64,000 bases of DNA from JBCBGF01 sp039193455 (GTDB taxonomy: Bacteria > Pseudomonadota > Alphaproteobacteria > Rhodobacterales > Rhodobacteraceae): NCBI GenBank assembly GCA_039193455.1, contig JBCCWO010000014.1, forward strand, positions 26,424 to 90,423, written 5' to 3'. The position numbers were made by a program, and so were the translations under genes. The notes below the pieces were generated by a model. The model worked only from the letters and a program-made list of their open reading frames with translations, ran no database searches and was not told the DNA's origin. Positions 23,799 through 32,196 of this stretch are shown in pieces. Positions within the stretch are counted from its first letter, which is position 1; every line of letters starts with the position of its first letter.

Positions 23799-24629
23799 TC
23801 AGTTGCCGCCAAGATTCCGGGGGCTGTTTTCGGGGCTCACGTCATCGCCCGTGGGCCGCGCGTGGTGGCGCCAGTATCCGCTGGGATCGCTGCCGCGGCA
23901 GATGATCGCCTCGATCCCCTTGGCCCAAGTCTCATCCGTCATGCGCACTTCGGGCGGGCAGTAGCGGATTGTCAGGCCACAGCGGCGCCGGTCGCTTTGG
24001 TTCGCGTCCGACCCATGGGCCAACATGTCGGCATGCAGCGACATCTGCCCGGCCTGAAGCGCGTTGACCACGGGGGCGCCCATCGTCTCCCACCCCACGA
24101 TCTCGCGATCGAGCACGGTGTTCGATTCCGCGGGCTTGCGCCACTCAAGTGGGCCGCGGTCATGGGTACGCGGAATGAACTGCATCGCCGCGTTGCCTGC
24201 GTCTGTATCGTCAATCGCCAACCAGACTGTCACCGTCCGCGCCGGCGAGAGCGACCAGTAGGCGGCGTCCTGGTGCCAGGGCACCGCCTTTGGGTCGCCC
24301 GGCATCTTGCAAAAGAAGTGCGAGGCCCAGCAGATCACGTTGGGGCCCACGATGTCTTCGACATAGTCAAGAATGCGAGGGTGCGTGCAAAGATCCCAGA
24401 TCCCAGCCGCACGGGCCTGGTAGCAGTTGAGCGCATAGCCATCGCCCGCCCGTGCCGCCAGCAAGCCATCAAAGTAGCTGCGCGCCGCTTGCGCCTCTTC
24501 GGCAGTGAACGCGCCCAGCCCGGTCACGTAGCCTTCGCGGTTATAGGCCGCGATCTGATCCTGCGTCAGAACCTTTGGCGCGGGTGTTGTTACCGGGGCA
24601 AACCCCAGATCGTTTGGTTTGTCGAGCAT
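23799..24629 (-). CDS. Phytanoyl-CoA dioxygenase (PhyH) family protein 2
   Basis: The 276-aa protein starts with the family's LTQDQIAAYNREGYVTGLGAF helix-strand. It has the iron triad H119-x-D121 (VPWHQDAAYW) and H205 (MLAHGSDANQSDRRR) with arginines 214-216 for 2-oxoglutarate, and ends with the typical RYCPPEVRM. It therefore looks catalytically competent. GGAGGAG lies upstream of the ATG. It is the first leftward gene next to the divergent AraC regulator, so it probably heads the operon. The substrate is unknown; PhyH 1 in the same locus is only distantly similar, which argues for two different oxidation steps. Confidence 0.85.
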   Translation of the reverse strand: MLDKPNDLGFAPVTTPAPKVLTQDQIAAYNREGYVTGLGAFTAEEAQAARSYFDGLLAARAGDGYALNCYQARAAGIWDLCTHPRILDYVEDIVGPNVICWASHFFCKMPGDPKAVPWHQDAAYWSLSPARTVTVWLAIDDTDAGNAAMQFIPRTHDRGPLEWRKPAESNTVLDREIVGWETMGAPVVNALQAGQMSLHADMLAHGSDANQSDRRRCGLTIRYCPPEVRMTDETWAKGIEAIICRGSDPSGYWRHHARPTGDDVSPENSPRNLGGN

Positions 24630-24715
24630 TGCAACTCCTCCTCAACTGCACGCTATCTGGGCTATTTCATGAAATCCTATCTCCGATCTGCTATTTTATG
24701 TGCTATTTTGATTTA
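24630..24715. promoter_or_regulatory. Divergent AT-rich promoter region with ATTTCATGAAAT palindrome
   Basis: The 86-bp spacer between the PhyH 2 gene and the AraC gene is markedly AT-rich. It contains a perfect palindrome ATTTCATGAAAT (24664-24675) and two direct copies of GCTATTTT (24690-24697 and 24702-24709). AraC regulators often bind such direct repeats, so control of both flanking genes is plausible. Confidence 0.45.
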
Positions 24716-25561
24716 ATGGAGGAACCTGTATTCCGTCATACCGACTATCTCGCGCCGGGGGAGTGTTTTCACTTTGCCCGAACGATCCTCCCAACGACGC
24801 GGCCGCGACACCTTCACGGGCAGGACTTTCACGAGGTGTTCTGGATCCAGAATGGCACAGCCCGACACTACGTTAACGACGCCATACAGGTGCTGAGCGA
24901 GGGCGATCTGGTGTTTGTCGGACCAGAGGACAGGCACGGGCTGCAAGGTTTGGGCGAGGAGACCTGGCTCGTGAACATCCTGTTCCATCCCGATGTGATC
25001 GCGGCCTTTGCCGCGCGCCATCCCGCGCAGGCTTCGCGGTTTCTGACCCATGGCGCGCCAGCCCCGCAGATCCTGAGCCGCGACATGCGCCAGTTCGCCG
25101 AGTTGTCGCGTGCGGCCCTGCGGTTGGAGACCGGGCCTCGCACTGCGCTTCGGATCGATGCCTTTCTGCTTGGGCTGATGGCCGAGCTTGACGATGCAAC
25201 CGCCGATATCCCGCGCGCCGCGCCCGACTGGCTCGCCCGGGCCTGTAGGGCGGCACAGACGCGCGCGGTGTTCCAGCGCGGTGCAGCGGGCTTCGTCGAA
25301 GCGGCGGGTCGGCAGCATGCCCATGTGGCGCGGGTCTGCCGCGATCATCTGGGGGTCACGCCCACCGCCTACGTCAACGCCATCCGGATGGACTATGCCG
25401 CGCGCCAATTGACCGGATCGTCCGACAGCCTGACCGAGATCGCACTCGACTGCGGGATCGAGAACCTCAGCCATTTCCATCGCCTGTTCAAAGCCCGCCA
25501 CGGCATGACGCCCAAGGCCTGGCGGCGACGCTATCAGCACAGTGTCATCCAACCGATTTGA
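24716..25561 (+). CDS. AraC-family transcriptional regulator
   Basis: The 281-aa protein has an N-terminal cupin-like sensor domain (about 20-110: HLHGQDFHEVFWIQNGTARHYVND, LSEGDLVFVGPEDRHGLQG) and a C-terminal double helix-turn-helix (about 195-275). The latter contains HVARVCRDHLGVTPTAYVNAIRMDYAARQL and the second-HTH hallmark DCGIENLSHFHRLFKARHGMTPKAWRR. The divergent position makes it the likely regulator of the PhyH/ABC/mannosidase operon; it could also read into deoC downstream. ATG 24716 has no Shine-Dalgarno sequence in front, so translation may be leaderless or the start may differ. Confidence 0.88.
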   Translation: MEEPVFRHTDYLAPGECFHFARTILPTTRPRHLHGQDFHEVFWIQNGTARHYVNDAIQVLSEGDLVFVGPEDRHGLQGLGEETWLVNILFHPDVIAAFAARHPAQASRFLTHGAPAPQILSRDMRQFAELSRAALRLETGPRTALRIDAFLLGLMAELDDATADIPRAAPDWLARACRAAQTRAVFQRGAAGFVEAAGRQHAHVARVCRDHLGVTPTAYVNAIRMDYAARQLTGSSDSLTEIALDCGIENLSHFHRLFKARHGMTPKAWRRRYQHSVIQPI

Positions 25562-25629
25562 CCAAATGGTCAAACTTGCCTAAAGCGCGGACCCATGCGA
25601 CGCTGAGCGCAAAGCAGAGGCTGCCCGAG

Positions 25630-26643
25630 ATGACCGTTTCGACCCAACCAGAGACCGCGTCGGCAGGGGCCGCCAGCCCCGCGCAACTGCCTCAGGTTTC
25701 AGAGCCCCGCAATCCCGGAACCACGCTCGATCTCGACTGGGTGCGGCGGTGCCAGGCCAATACCTCGGCCATCGAACGGCGGGCGGCCACCATCGGCACG
25801 CGGCGGTCGGTGAAGAAGGACTATCAGGCAGCCTGGCTTTGCCGCGCCATCACGATGATCGACCTGACCACGCTGGCGGGTGACGATACCGAGGGCCGGG
25901 TGCGGCGGCTGTGCGCCAAGGCGACAACGCCGGTGCGCGCCGATGTCCTGCAGGCGCTGGGGATGGAGGGGATCACAACCGGCGCGGTCTGCGTCTATCA
26001 CGATATGGTCGAAACCGCCGTCGCCGCGCTGCAAGGCACGGGCATCCCCGTCGCCGCCGTCTCAACCGGGTTTCCCGCGGGCCTCTCGCCCTTTGACCTG
26101 CGCGTGGCCGAGATCGGGCGCAGCGTGGCCGCAGGCGCCGATGAGATCGATATCGTCATCTCGCGCCGGCACGTGCTGACCGGGGACTGGCAGGCGCTTT
26201 ATGACGAGATGCGCGCATTTCGTGCGGCATGCGGCGAGGCGCATGTGAAGGCAATCCTGGCCACGGGCGAGTTGGGCACGTTGCGGAACGTGGCGCGCGC
26301 GAGCGTGGTTTGCATGATGGCAGGGGCCAATTTCATCAAGACATCGACGGGGAAAGAGCCCGTGAATGCCACGTTGCCGGTGACGCTGGTGATGCTGCGC
26401 GCGATCCGGGAGTATTACGAGGCCACGGGCCATCGCGTGGGCTACAAGCCCGCGGGCGGGATCTCAAAGGCCAAGGACGCGTTGGTCTATCTTGCGCTCC
26501 TGAAAGATGAGCTGGGCGACCGCTGGCTGCGCCCGGATCTTTTCCGCTTTGGCGCCTCATCGCTTTTGGGCGATATCGAACGGCAGCTCGAACACCATGT
26601 GACCGGGCATTATTCGGCCAGCCACCGGCACGCGATGGGGTGA
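25630..26643 (+). CDS. deoC: Deoxyribose-phosphate aldolase
   Basis: The 337-aa protein is the long form of DERA. The Schiff-base lysine is K237 (GANFIKTSTGK), the second lysine K273 (GYKPAGGIS) and the proton-relay aspartate D174 (GADEIDIVI). An N-terminal extension of about 60 residues is usual for this alphaproteobacterial type. The enzyme splits 2-deoxyribose 5-phosphate into glyceraldehyde 3-phosphate and acetaldehyde. The aldehyde dehydrogenase gene that follows 50 bp later would oxidise the acetaldehyde, so the pair forms a deoxynucleoside/deoxyribose catabolic unit. The start at 25630 is chosen over an in-frame ATG at 25558. Confidence 0.93.
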   Translation: MTVSTQPETASAGAASPAQLPQVSEPRNPGTTLDLDWVRRCQANTSAIERRAATIGTRRSVKKDYQAAWLCRAITMIDLTTLAGDDTEGRVRRLCAKATTPVRADVLQALGMEGITTGAVCVYHDMVETAVAALQGTGIPVAAVSTGFPAGLSPFDLRVAEIGRSVAAGADEIDIVISRRHVLTGDWQALYDEMRAFRAACGEAHVKAILATGELGTLRNVARASVVCMMAGANFIKTSTGKEPVNATLPVTLVMLRAIREYYEATGHRVGYKPAGGISKAKDALVYLALLKDELGDRWLRPDLFRFGASSLLGDIERQLEHHVTGHYSASHRHAMG

Positions 26644-26679
26644 GGGCGGAATTTGAGTATTTTTGCCAAGATGAAGAGG
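26644..26679 (+). repeat. Intercistronic repeat, copy 1 (core GCCAAGATGAAGAGG)
   Basis: A 36-bp element starts right after the deoC stop and ends before the aldehyde dehydrogenase start. It shares about 31 of 36 positions with 30300-30335 read on the other strand, with identical ends ATTTG...GTATTTT and GCCAAGATGAAGAGG. In both places it follows a stop codon and supplies the purine-rich part ahead of the next gene. Confidence 0.6.
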
Positions 26680-26693
26680 AATGGGGTGCCCAG

Positions 26694-29045
26694 ATGAACG
26701 TGCGCGACCACTTCGAGAGCATGGAATACGGATCCGCCCCCGAAAGCGCGGCCGAGGCGATGGCCTGGCTCGACGGGCACGGGCGCAAGTTCGGCCAGTT
26801 CATCGGCGGGGTGTGGACGAAGCCTGCGCGAACATTCGACAGCCGCAATCCCGCAAGCGGAGTGATGCTGGCCAAGGTCAGCCAGGCCTCGGCCAAGGAC
26901 GTGGACGCCGCAGTGTCCGCAGCGCGCAAGGCGCAAAAGGGCTGGGCCGCACGGTCGGGGCATGATCGCGCACGCGTGCTTTATGCGCTTGCGCGGCTGA
27001 TTCAGAAGCAATCCCGGCTCTTTGCGGTGCTCGAATCCCTCGACAACGGAAAACCGATCCGGGAAAGCCGGGACATCGATATCCCGCTGGTCGCTCGGCA
27101 TTTCTACTACCACGCCGGGATGGCCCAGCTGCAGGAGGCCGAGTTGGCCGGTCGCGAAGCACTGGGGGTTTGCGGTCAGATCATCCCGTGGAACTTCCCG
27201 CTGTTGATGCTGGCCTGGAAGATCGCGCCCGCAATCGCGATGGGCAATACGGTGGTGTTGAAACCCGCTGAGTACACCTCACTCACCGCACTGCTCTTTG
27301 CCGATCTTTGCCGCGAGGCGGGGGTGCCCAAGGGCGTGATCAACATCGTCACCGGCGACGGGCGGGTCGGCGAAAACATCGTGACGCATGAGGGCATCGA
27401 CAAGATTGCCTTCACCGGCTCGACCGGCGTTGGCCGCCACATCCGCCGCGCAACTGCGGGCAGCGGCAAGGCGCTGACCCTGGAGCTAGGCGGCAAGTCC
27501 CCCTACATCGTCTTTGACGACGCCGATCTCGACAGCGCGGTCGAGGGGCTGGTGGACGCAATCTGGTTCAACCAAGGGCAGGTCTGCTGTGCCGGTTCGC
27601 GGCTTCTGGTGCAGGAAGGCATTGCCGAGGCGTTCTATGCAAAGCTGCGGGCGCGCATGAACAAGCTGCGGTTGGGCGATCCGTTGGACAAGTCCATCGA
27701 CGTGGGCGCGGTGGTGGACCCGGTGCAGCTGAGGACCATCACCGACATGGTGAGCGGCAGCGCGGGTGAGGTGTATCACGCCGAGGTGCCGGTGCCCGAA
27801 CAGGGCTGTTACTATCCGCCCACGCTGATCACCGGGCTCAGCCCCGCCGACACGCTGATGCAGGAAGAGATCTTTGGCCCGGTTCTGGTGGGCACGACCT
27901 TTCGTACGCCGAGCGAGGCGGTGCAGCTGGCCAACAACACGCGGTACGGGCTGGCAGCGACGGTTTGGAGCGAGAACGTGAACCTCGCGCTCGACATCGC
28001 GCCCAAGCTGGCGGCGGGGGTGGTCTGGGTGAACGCCACCAACCTGTTTGACGCGGCGGCGGGCTTTGGAGGGGTGCGCGAAAGCGGGTTTGGTCGCGAA
28101 GGGGGCTGGGAAGGCCTGATGGCCTATACAAGGCCCCGCGGCACTGCCCGCACTTTGGCCCCGGTTGCGGCCTACCCTGCGCCCAAGGACGCAGAAACCC
28201 ATCTGCTGGACCGCACCGCCAAGCTCTATATCGGCGGCAAGCAGGCGCGGCCCGATGGCGGCTATTCCCGTGCGGTCTGGGGGCCGAAGGGGGCGCTGGT
28301 CGGCCATGCCTCGCTCGCCAACCGCAAGGATCTGCGCAACGCGGTGGAGGCAGCCCATGCCGCCAAGGGGTGGGGCAAGACCACCGGGCACCTTCGGGCA
28401 CAGATCCTTTACTACATCGCCGAAAACCTCTCGGCCCGGCAGTCAGAGTTTGCCGACCGGCTGCGTGCGATGACCGGCGCCACCAAGGCCAAGGCCGAAG
28501 CAGAGGTCGCCACCTCTGTCGACCGCCTTTTCACCTATGCCGCCTGGGCGGACAAATACGATGGCGCCGCAAAAGGCGTGCCGTTGCGCGGTATCGCGCT
28601 CGCCATGCATGAACCTGTGGGGGCCATCGGCATCCTTTGCCCCGATGACGGGCCGCTCCTCGGCCTTGTCTCTACCGTCGCCCCGGCCATCGCCATGGGG
28701 AACCGCGTGATCGCCGTGGCGTCCGAGCCCTTCCCGCTGGCCGCCACCGACCTTTACCAGGTGCTGGAGACCTCCGATGTGCCCGGTGGCGTAGTCAACA
28801 TCCTGACCGGATCGCATGCCGAGTTGGCCCCGCACATGGCGGGCCATCTGGACCTTGACGCGGTGTGGAGCTTTTCCTCGACCGACCTGTCAGGTGTGAT
28901 CGAGGGCGAGGCCGCGGGCAACCTCAAGCGCACCTGGGTGAACTATGGCAAGGCCCGCGACTGGACTGGCGCTGCAGGCGCAGGCCGGGAATTCCTGGCC
29001 GCCGCGACCGAGATCAAGACGACCTGGGTGCCCTACGGCGAATAG
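26694..29045 (+). CDS. Aldehyde dehydrogenase with two fused ALDH domains
   Basis: The 783-aa protein has a complete N-terminal aldehyde dehydrogenase (about 1-490) with Rossmann motif GQIIPWNFP, general base E264 (LELGGKSP) and nucleophile C298 (GQVCCAGSR). A second, shortened ALDH-like domain follows (about 510-780: LYIGGKQARPDGGYSRAVWG, APAIAMGNRVIAV) and lacks the catalytic cysteine region. This double architecture is known next to deoC in Rhodobacterales and probably oxidises acetaldehyde from deoxyribose 5-phosphate; the second domain may be structural. ATG 26694 is chosen as the first start after the intercistronic repeat. Confidence 0.9.
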   Translation: MNVRDHFESMEYGSAPESAAEAMAWLDGHGRKFGQFIGGVWTKPARTFDSRNPASGVMLAKVSQASAKDVDAAVSAARKAQKGWAARSGHDRARVLYALARLIQKQSRLFAVLESLDNGKPIRESRDIDIPLVARHFYYHAGMAQLQEAELAGREALGVCGQIIPWNFPLLMLAWKIAPAIAMGNTVVLKPAEYTSLTALLFADLCREAGVPKGVINIVTGDGRVGENIVTHEGIDKIAFTGSTGVGRHIRRATAGSGKALTLELGGKSPYIVFDDADLDSAVEGLVDAIWFNQGQVCCAGSRLLVQEGIAEAFYAKLRARMNKLRLGDPLDKSIDVGAVVDPVQLRTITDMVSGSAGEVYHAEVPVPEQGCYYPPTLITGLSPADTLMQEEIFGPVLVGTTFRTPSEAVQLANNTRYGLAATVWSENVNLALDIAPKLAAGVVWVNATNLFDAAAGFGGVRESGFGREGGWEGLMAYTRPRGTARTLAPVAAYPAPKDAETHLLDRTAKLYIGGKQARPDGGYSRAVWGPKGALVGHASLANRKDLRNAVEAAHAAKGWGKTTGHLRAQILYYIAENLSARQSEFADRLRAMTGATKAKAEAEVATSVDRLFTYAAWADKYDGAAKGVPLRGIALAMHEPVGAIGILCPDDGPLLGLVSTVAPAIAMGNRVIAVASEPFPLAATDLYQVLETSDVPGGVVNILTGSHAELAPHMAGHLDLDAVWSFSSTDLSGVIEGEAAGNLKRTWVNYGKARDWTGAAGAGREFLAAATEIKTTWVPYGE

Positions 29046-29049
29046 TGCC

Positions 29050-30294
29050 TCAGCCCTTCGCGGCCTGCGTCACGATGGTTTCGCAAACCTTCATCGACAC
29101 CGCCATGTCCTGCACGCTGATATATTCCAGCGGGCCGTGCAGTTCCTGCTGGCCCGTGAAGATGTTCGGGCAGGGCACCCCCAGTTCGGTGAACCGCGAC
29201 CCGTCCGTACCGCCGCGAATGGGTTCCATCAACGGGTCAATGCCAAGGCTTTTATAGGCGTCCAGGGCCAGATCCAGCGCCCGTGGATCATCCTCTAACC
29301 AATACCGCATGTTACGATATTGCGGCCGCGTCTCGACGGTGATCTTAGACCGCGGTTCGGTTGCCTGCACCGTGGCGCAGACCTGTTTCAACAGGTCTGC
29401 CTTCGCTGCCAGCCCCTCAAGCTCATAATCGCGCAGGATAAACTTGATCTCCGCCTCCGCCGCCGATCCGTTCAACGCGTAGACATGGAGGAACCCGTCG
29501 CGTCCCTCGGTCGTCTCGGGCGTCAGCGTGACATGGGGGAGCGTGACGATGATTTTGGCCGCCAGATGCAGCGCGTTGACCAGCATGTCCTTCGCCGTGC
29601 CGGTATGGGTCGAAATGCCTTCGATCTTCACCGTCGCCGCATCCGCCGAAAACGTTTCAACATTCAGCGCGCCCTGCCGCCCGCCATCCAGAGTGTAGGC
29701 AAAGTCCGCTCCGAACTCGGCCGGGAGCTCTTCGTGCACGCCGCGTCCGATCTCTTCATCCGGCGTGAAGGCGATGCGGATCTTGCCGTGCGGGATGTCG
29801 GGGTTGGCGATCAGATGCCGCGCCATCGTCATCAGGATCGCCACGCCGGATTTGTCATCGGCGCCCAACAGGGTGGTGCCACTGGCGGTGATGATGTCAT
29901 CGCCCGCCTTCTCGGCCAGATAGGGCGCGATCTCGGGCGACAGTTTGAGGTCGGGCGCATCGGCAAAGGCGATCTCGCCGCCGTTGTAGCCGCGATGGAC
30001 CACCGGCTTCACCCCTTCGGCGTGAAAGGCGGGCGCCGTGTCCACATGGGCGCAAAACCCGATCACCGGCGCGGCGTGATCCACTGTCGCTGGCACGGTG
30101 GCCAGCACCGCGCCGTAATCGGTCAACTGCACATCCGCGGCGCCGATCTCGTTCAGCTCATCCACCAGCAGGTTCTGCATATCGAACTGGATCGCGGTCG
30201 AGGGCGTGCTGGCCGACGTCTCATCGCTTTGCGAGTCGATCTTGGCGTATCGCACCAGCCGTTCTTCCAGTTCCGCATCAAATTCGGTTCGCAT
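29050..30294 (-). CDS. pepT: Peptidase T (tripeptide aminopeptidase)
   Basis: The 414-aa cytosolic metallopeptidase belongs to family M20B. Zinc-site motifs are present: GFCAHVDTAP with its histidine and aspartate, LGADDKSGVAILM with the bridging aspartate, FTPDEEIGRGV with the glutamates, YTLDGG, and near the C-terminus GGTDGSRFTELGVPCPNIFTG with the last histidine in QELHGPLEYI. PepT removes N-terminal residues from tripeptides. Start 30294 follows a GAGG ribosome site inside the second copy of the intercistronic repeat; the frame extends to 30399 without support. Confidence 0.93.
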   Translation of the reverse strand: MRTEFDAELEERLVRYAKIDSQSDETSASTPSTAIQFDMQNLLVDELNEIGAADVQLTDYGAVLATVPATVDHAAPVIGFCAHVDTAPAFHAEGVKPVVHRGYNGGEIAFADAPDLKLSPEIAPYLAEKAGDDIITASGTTLLGADDKSGVAILMTMARHLIANPDIPHGKIRIAFTPDEEIGRGVHEELPAEFGADFAYTLDGGRQGALNVETFSADAATVKIEGISTHTGTAKDMLVNALHLAAKIIVTLPHVTLTPETTEGRDGFLHVYALNGSAAEAEIKFILRDYELEGLAAKADLLKQVCATVQATEPRSKITVETRPQYRNMRYWLEDDPRALDLALDAYKSLGIDPLMEPIRGGTDGSRFTELGVPCPNIFTGQQELHGPLEYISVQDMAVSMKVCETIVTQAAKG

Positions 30295-30299
30295 CACGG

Positions 30300-30335
30300 C
30301 CTCTTCATCTTGGCGAAAATACGCAAATCCCGACC
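30300..30335 (-). repeat. Intercistronic repeat, copy 2 (core GCCAAGATGAAGAGG)
   Basis: This is the second copy of the 36-bp element at 26644-26679. It begins at the last base of the DUF1523 gene's stop codon and ends just before the pepT start, again on the transcribed strand. Confidence 0.6.
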
Positions 30336-30955
30336 TAACGCCCGGTGATCCGCCGCCACAGCCCCCGCGCGCGGCCGCGCACTTCGTCCGAGGCTTCATC
30401 GATATCTTCCATTACCGGGTCGATCCGCCGTCTGCGGAACCGCACCCAAACCCGCCAAAGTGCAAACAACGCGATCGCGAGCAGCAGGAAGAATACTATG
30501 TTGAACCAGGGGATCAGCGTGGCGTCAGGGCCGTCGACGGGGCGCAGGCCCACCGCATTGGGGAAGGCCGAGAACAGCTCGCTCCGCCAGCCGTAATGCG
30601 TCATCGCATACCATTCCGGCGCATCCCGGTCCGAGACGGCATCTGCCGCCTCGGTCTGCAAATTCGCCGTGTCGAACTTGAAGTAAGGCGGCCAGCCCCA
30701 GCCGGTATCCTCGTTGCGATAGACCATCGGGTTGCCGTTCGCCAAAACCGTCTGGATGAACAGGACATCGCGGTTGGGCGCGGTGGCGGACCCGGCGTTG
30801 GGCCCCGCCCAGAAAATGCCGTTCCATCCAAAATCCTGGCGCTCTTCGTACGTGTTCACGATCCGCACGATGTCGCGCTGCGGGAGCGTGTAGTGAAAGA
30901 AGGCGACGATGATCAGGAAGATCAGGGTCAGGAAAGACCATTTGACGTAGCGCAT
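30335..30955 (-). CDS. DUF1523 family membrane protein
   Basis: The 206-aa protein has an N-terminal membrane helix (about 6-25, KWSFLTLIFLIIVAFFHYTLP) and a second one at about 147-167 (IPWFNIVFFLLLAIALFALWRVWV), with a roughly 120-residue periplasmic domain between them that carries RDIVRIVNTYEER, DVLFIQT and GWGWPPYFKFDTANLQ. This matches DUF1523, a family of unknown function found mainly in Rhodobacterales. The cytoplasmic tail is arginine-rich. GGAG precedes the ATG. It may be co-transcribed with pepT, from which it is separated only by the intercistronic repeat. Confidence 0.8.
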   Translation of the reverse strand: MRYVKWSFLTLIFLIIVAFFHYTLPQRDIVRIVNTYEERQDFGWNGIFWAGPNAGSATAPNRDVLFIQTVLANGNPMVYRNEDTGWGWPPYFKFDTANLQTEAADAVSDRDAPEWYAMTHYGWRSELFSAFPNAVGLRPVDGPDATLIPWFNIVFFLLLAIALFALWRVWVRFRRRRIDPVMEDIDEASDEVRGRARGLWRRITGR

Positions 30956-31024
30956 GGGGTTCTCCGGGGTCGGGCAAGCTCAACATAGGCGGCGCGCCCG
31001 CCCCCCACAATCGGGTAACGCAGA

Positions 31025-31378
31025 TCAATCCTCGCGCGCGGCCATCGCCTGGCCCCGACGCGCTTCGATCCCGCGGCCAAGGCCCAGCCCTGTGAGCAGC
31101 AGGATCGGCCCCCAGACAAGCGCACCGCGCAGGCCGAGGCCAAAGAAGTACACGGCGGCGGCGCTGGTGCCCACCGTCTCGGGCGCAAGGCCCTGGCGCA
31201 CATAGAGCGCCGCAAACACAGCGCCGCCGATCACCGACAGCACCCCAGCCGACGCGAGCAGTGTCAGCGCCAGCGCCGCAAGCCTGTCGGGCATCATCCG
31301 TTGCAGCGCCCAGGGCACCAGCCACCCCAAGGCGCCAAGGATCACGATGGGCAGCGCGGTTTCGAGACCAAAATTCAT
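31025..31378 (-). CDS. Hypothetical four-helix membrane protein (117 aa)
   Basis: The product is very hydrophobic with about three to four membrane helices (ALPIVILGALGWLVPWAL, LAALALTLLASAGVLSVIGGAVFAALYV, AAAVYFFGLGLRGALVWGPILLLTGLGLG) and a short charged C-terminal tail. AAGGTGG lies before the ATG at 31378. No family is recognised. It is divergent from the short-chain dehydrogenase gene and lies 69 bp upstream of the DUF1523 gene on the same strand. Confidence 0.65.
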   Translation of the reverse strand: MNFGLETALPIVILGALGWLVPWALQRMMPDRLAALALTLLASAGVLSVIGGAVFAALYVRQGLAPETVGTSAAAVYFFGLGLRGALVWGPILLLTGLGLGRGIEARRGQAMAARED

Positions 31379-31455
31379 AGAACCACCTTGGGCGTTCCGG
31401 GCGCCAGGGCAAACCCCCTTCCCGCCCCCGTGAATTCGTGAGACATACCAAATCC

Positions 31456-32196
31456 ATGAGACTTGCAGACAAGACCGCCATCGTCACCGGTGCCGCCTCG
31501 GGCTTTGGCGAAGGGATTGCGCGCCGCTTCGCCGCAGAGGGGGCGCTTGTGGTGGTGGCCGATATCAATGCTGAGGCCGCCGAAGCGGTCGCGTCTGAGA
31601 TTGGAGGCGTTGCGCAATCGGTTGATGTTTCCTCAGGCGACAGCGTCGCCGCGCTGGCCGCCACGGCGCATGATCGCTTGGGGCGGGTGGACATTCTGGT
31701 CAACAACGCTGGTGTCACGCACCTGCCCGCGCCGATGGAAGAGGTCAGCGAAGCTGATTTCGACCGCGTACTGGCCGTCAACGCCAAATCCGTCTACCTG
31801 ACGGCGCGCCACCTTGTCCCGGCGATGAAAGCCGCCGGTAAGGGCGCGATCCTGAATGTGGCCTCGACCGCCGGGGTCTCACCCCGCCCAAACCTGAATT
31901 GGTACAACGCTTCCAAAGGTTGGATGATTACCGCGACCAAGGCGATGGCGGTGGAACTGGCCCCCCACGGCATCCGCGTGAACGCGATCAACCCGGTGGC
32001 CGGGGAAACGCCGCTGCTCAAGTCCTTCATGGGCGAAGACACGCCCGAAGTCCGGGCCAAGTTTATCTCCACAATCCCGCTCGGGCGTTTCTCGACCCCC
32101 GAAGACATGGCCAATGCCGCGCTATACCTGTGCTCGGACGAGGCCAGCATGGTCACCGGCGTGGCGATGGAGGTTGACGGCGGGCGTTGCATCTGA
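31456..32196 (+). CDS. Short-chain dehydrogenase/reductase
   Basis: The 246-aa protein is a classical SDR: nucleotide-binding TGAASGFGEG (about 11-20), NNAG at about 88-91, the catalytic serine in NVASTAG and the YxxxK in WYNASKGW, ending with the FabG-like MVTGVAMEVDGGRCI. It is probably an NAD(P)-dependent oxidoreductase of a 3-hydroxyacyl or sugar/alcohol substrate; specificity cannot be told. ATG 31456 is chosen since family alignments begin MRLADKTAIVTG. The stop overlaps the next start as TGATG, so it is coupled to the P1-type peptidase. Confidence 0.88.
   Translation: MRLADKTAIVTGAASGFGEGIARRFAAEGALVVVADINAEAAEAVASEIGGVAQSVDVSSGDSVAALAATAHDRLGRVDILVNNAGVTHLPAPMEEVSEADFDRVLAVNAKSVYLTARHLVPAMKAAGKGAILNVASTAGVSPRPNLNWYNASKGWMITATKAMAVELAPHGIRVNAINPVAGETPLLKSFMGEDTPEVRAKFISTIPLGRFSTPEDMANAALYLCSDEASMVTGVAMEVDGGRCI

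Noticed and set aside
24575..24715. Upstream extension of the AraC gene
   Set aside because: It would overlap the start of the divergent PhyH gene and reads through AT-rich promoter sequence with no similarity to AraC N-termini.
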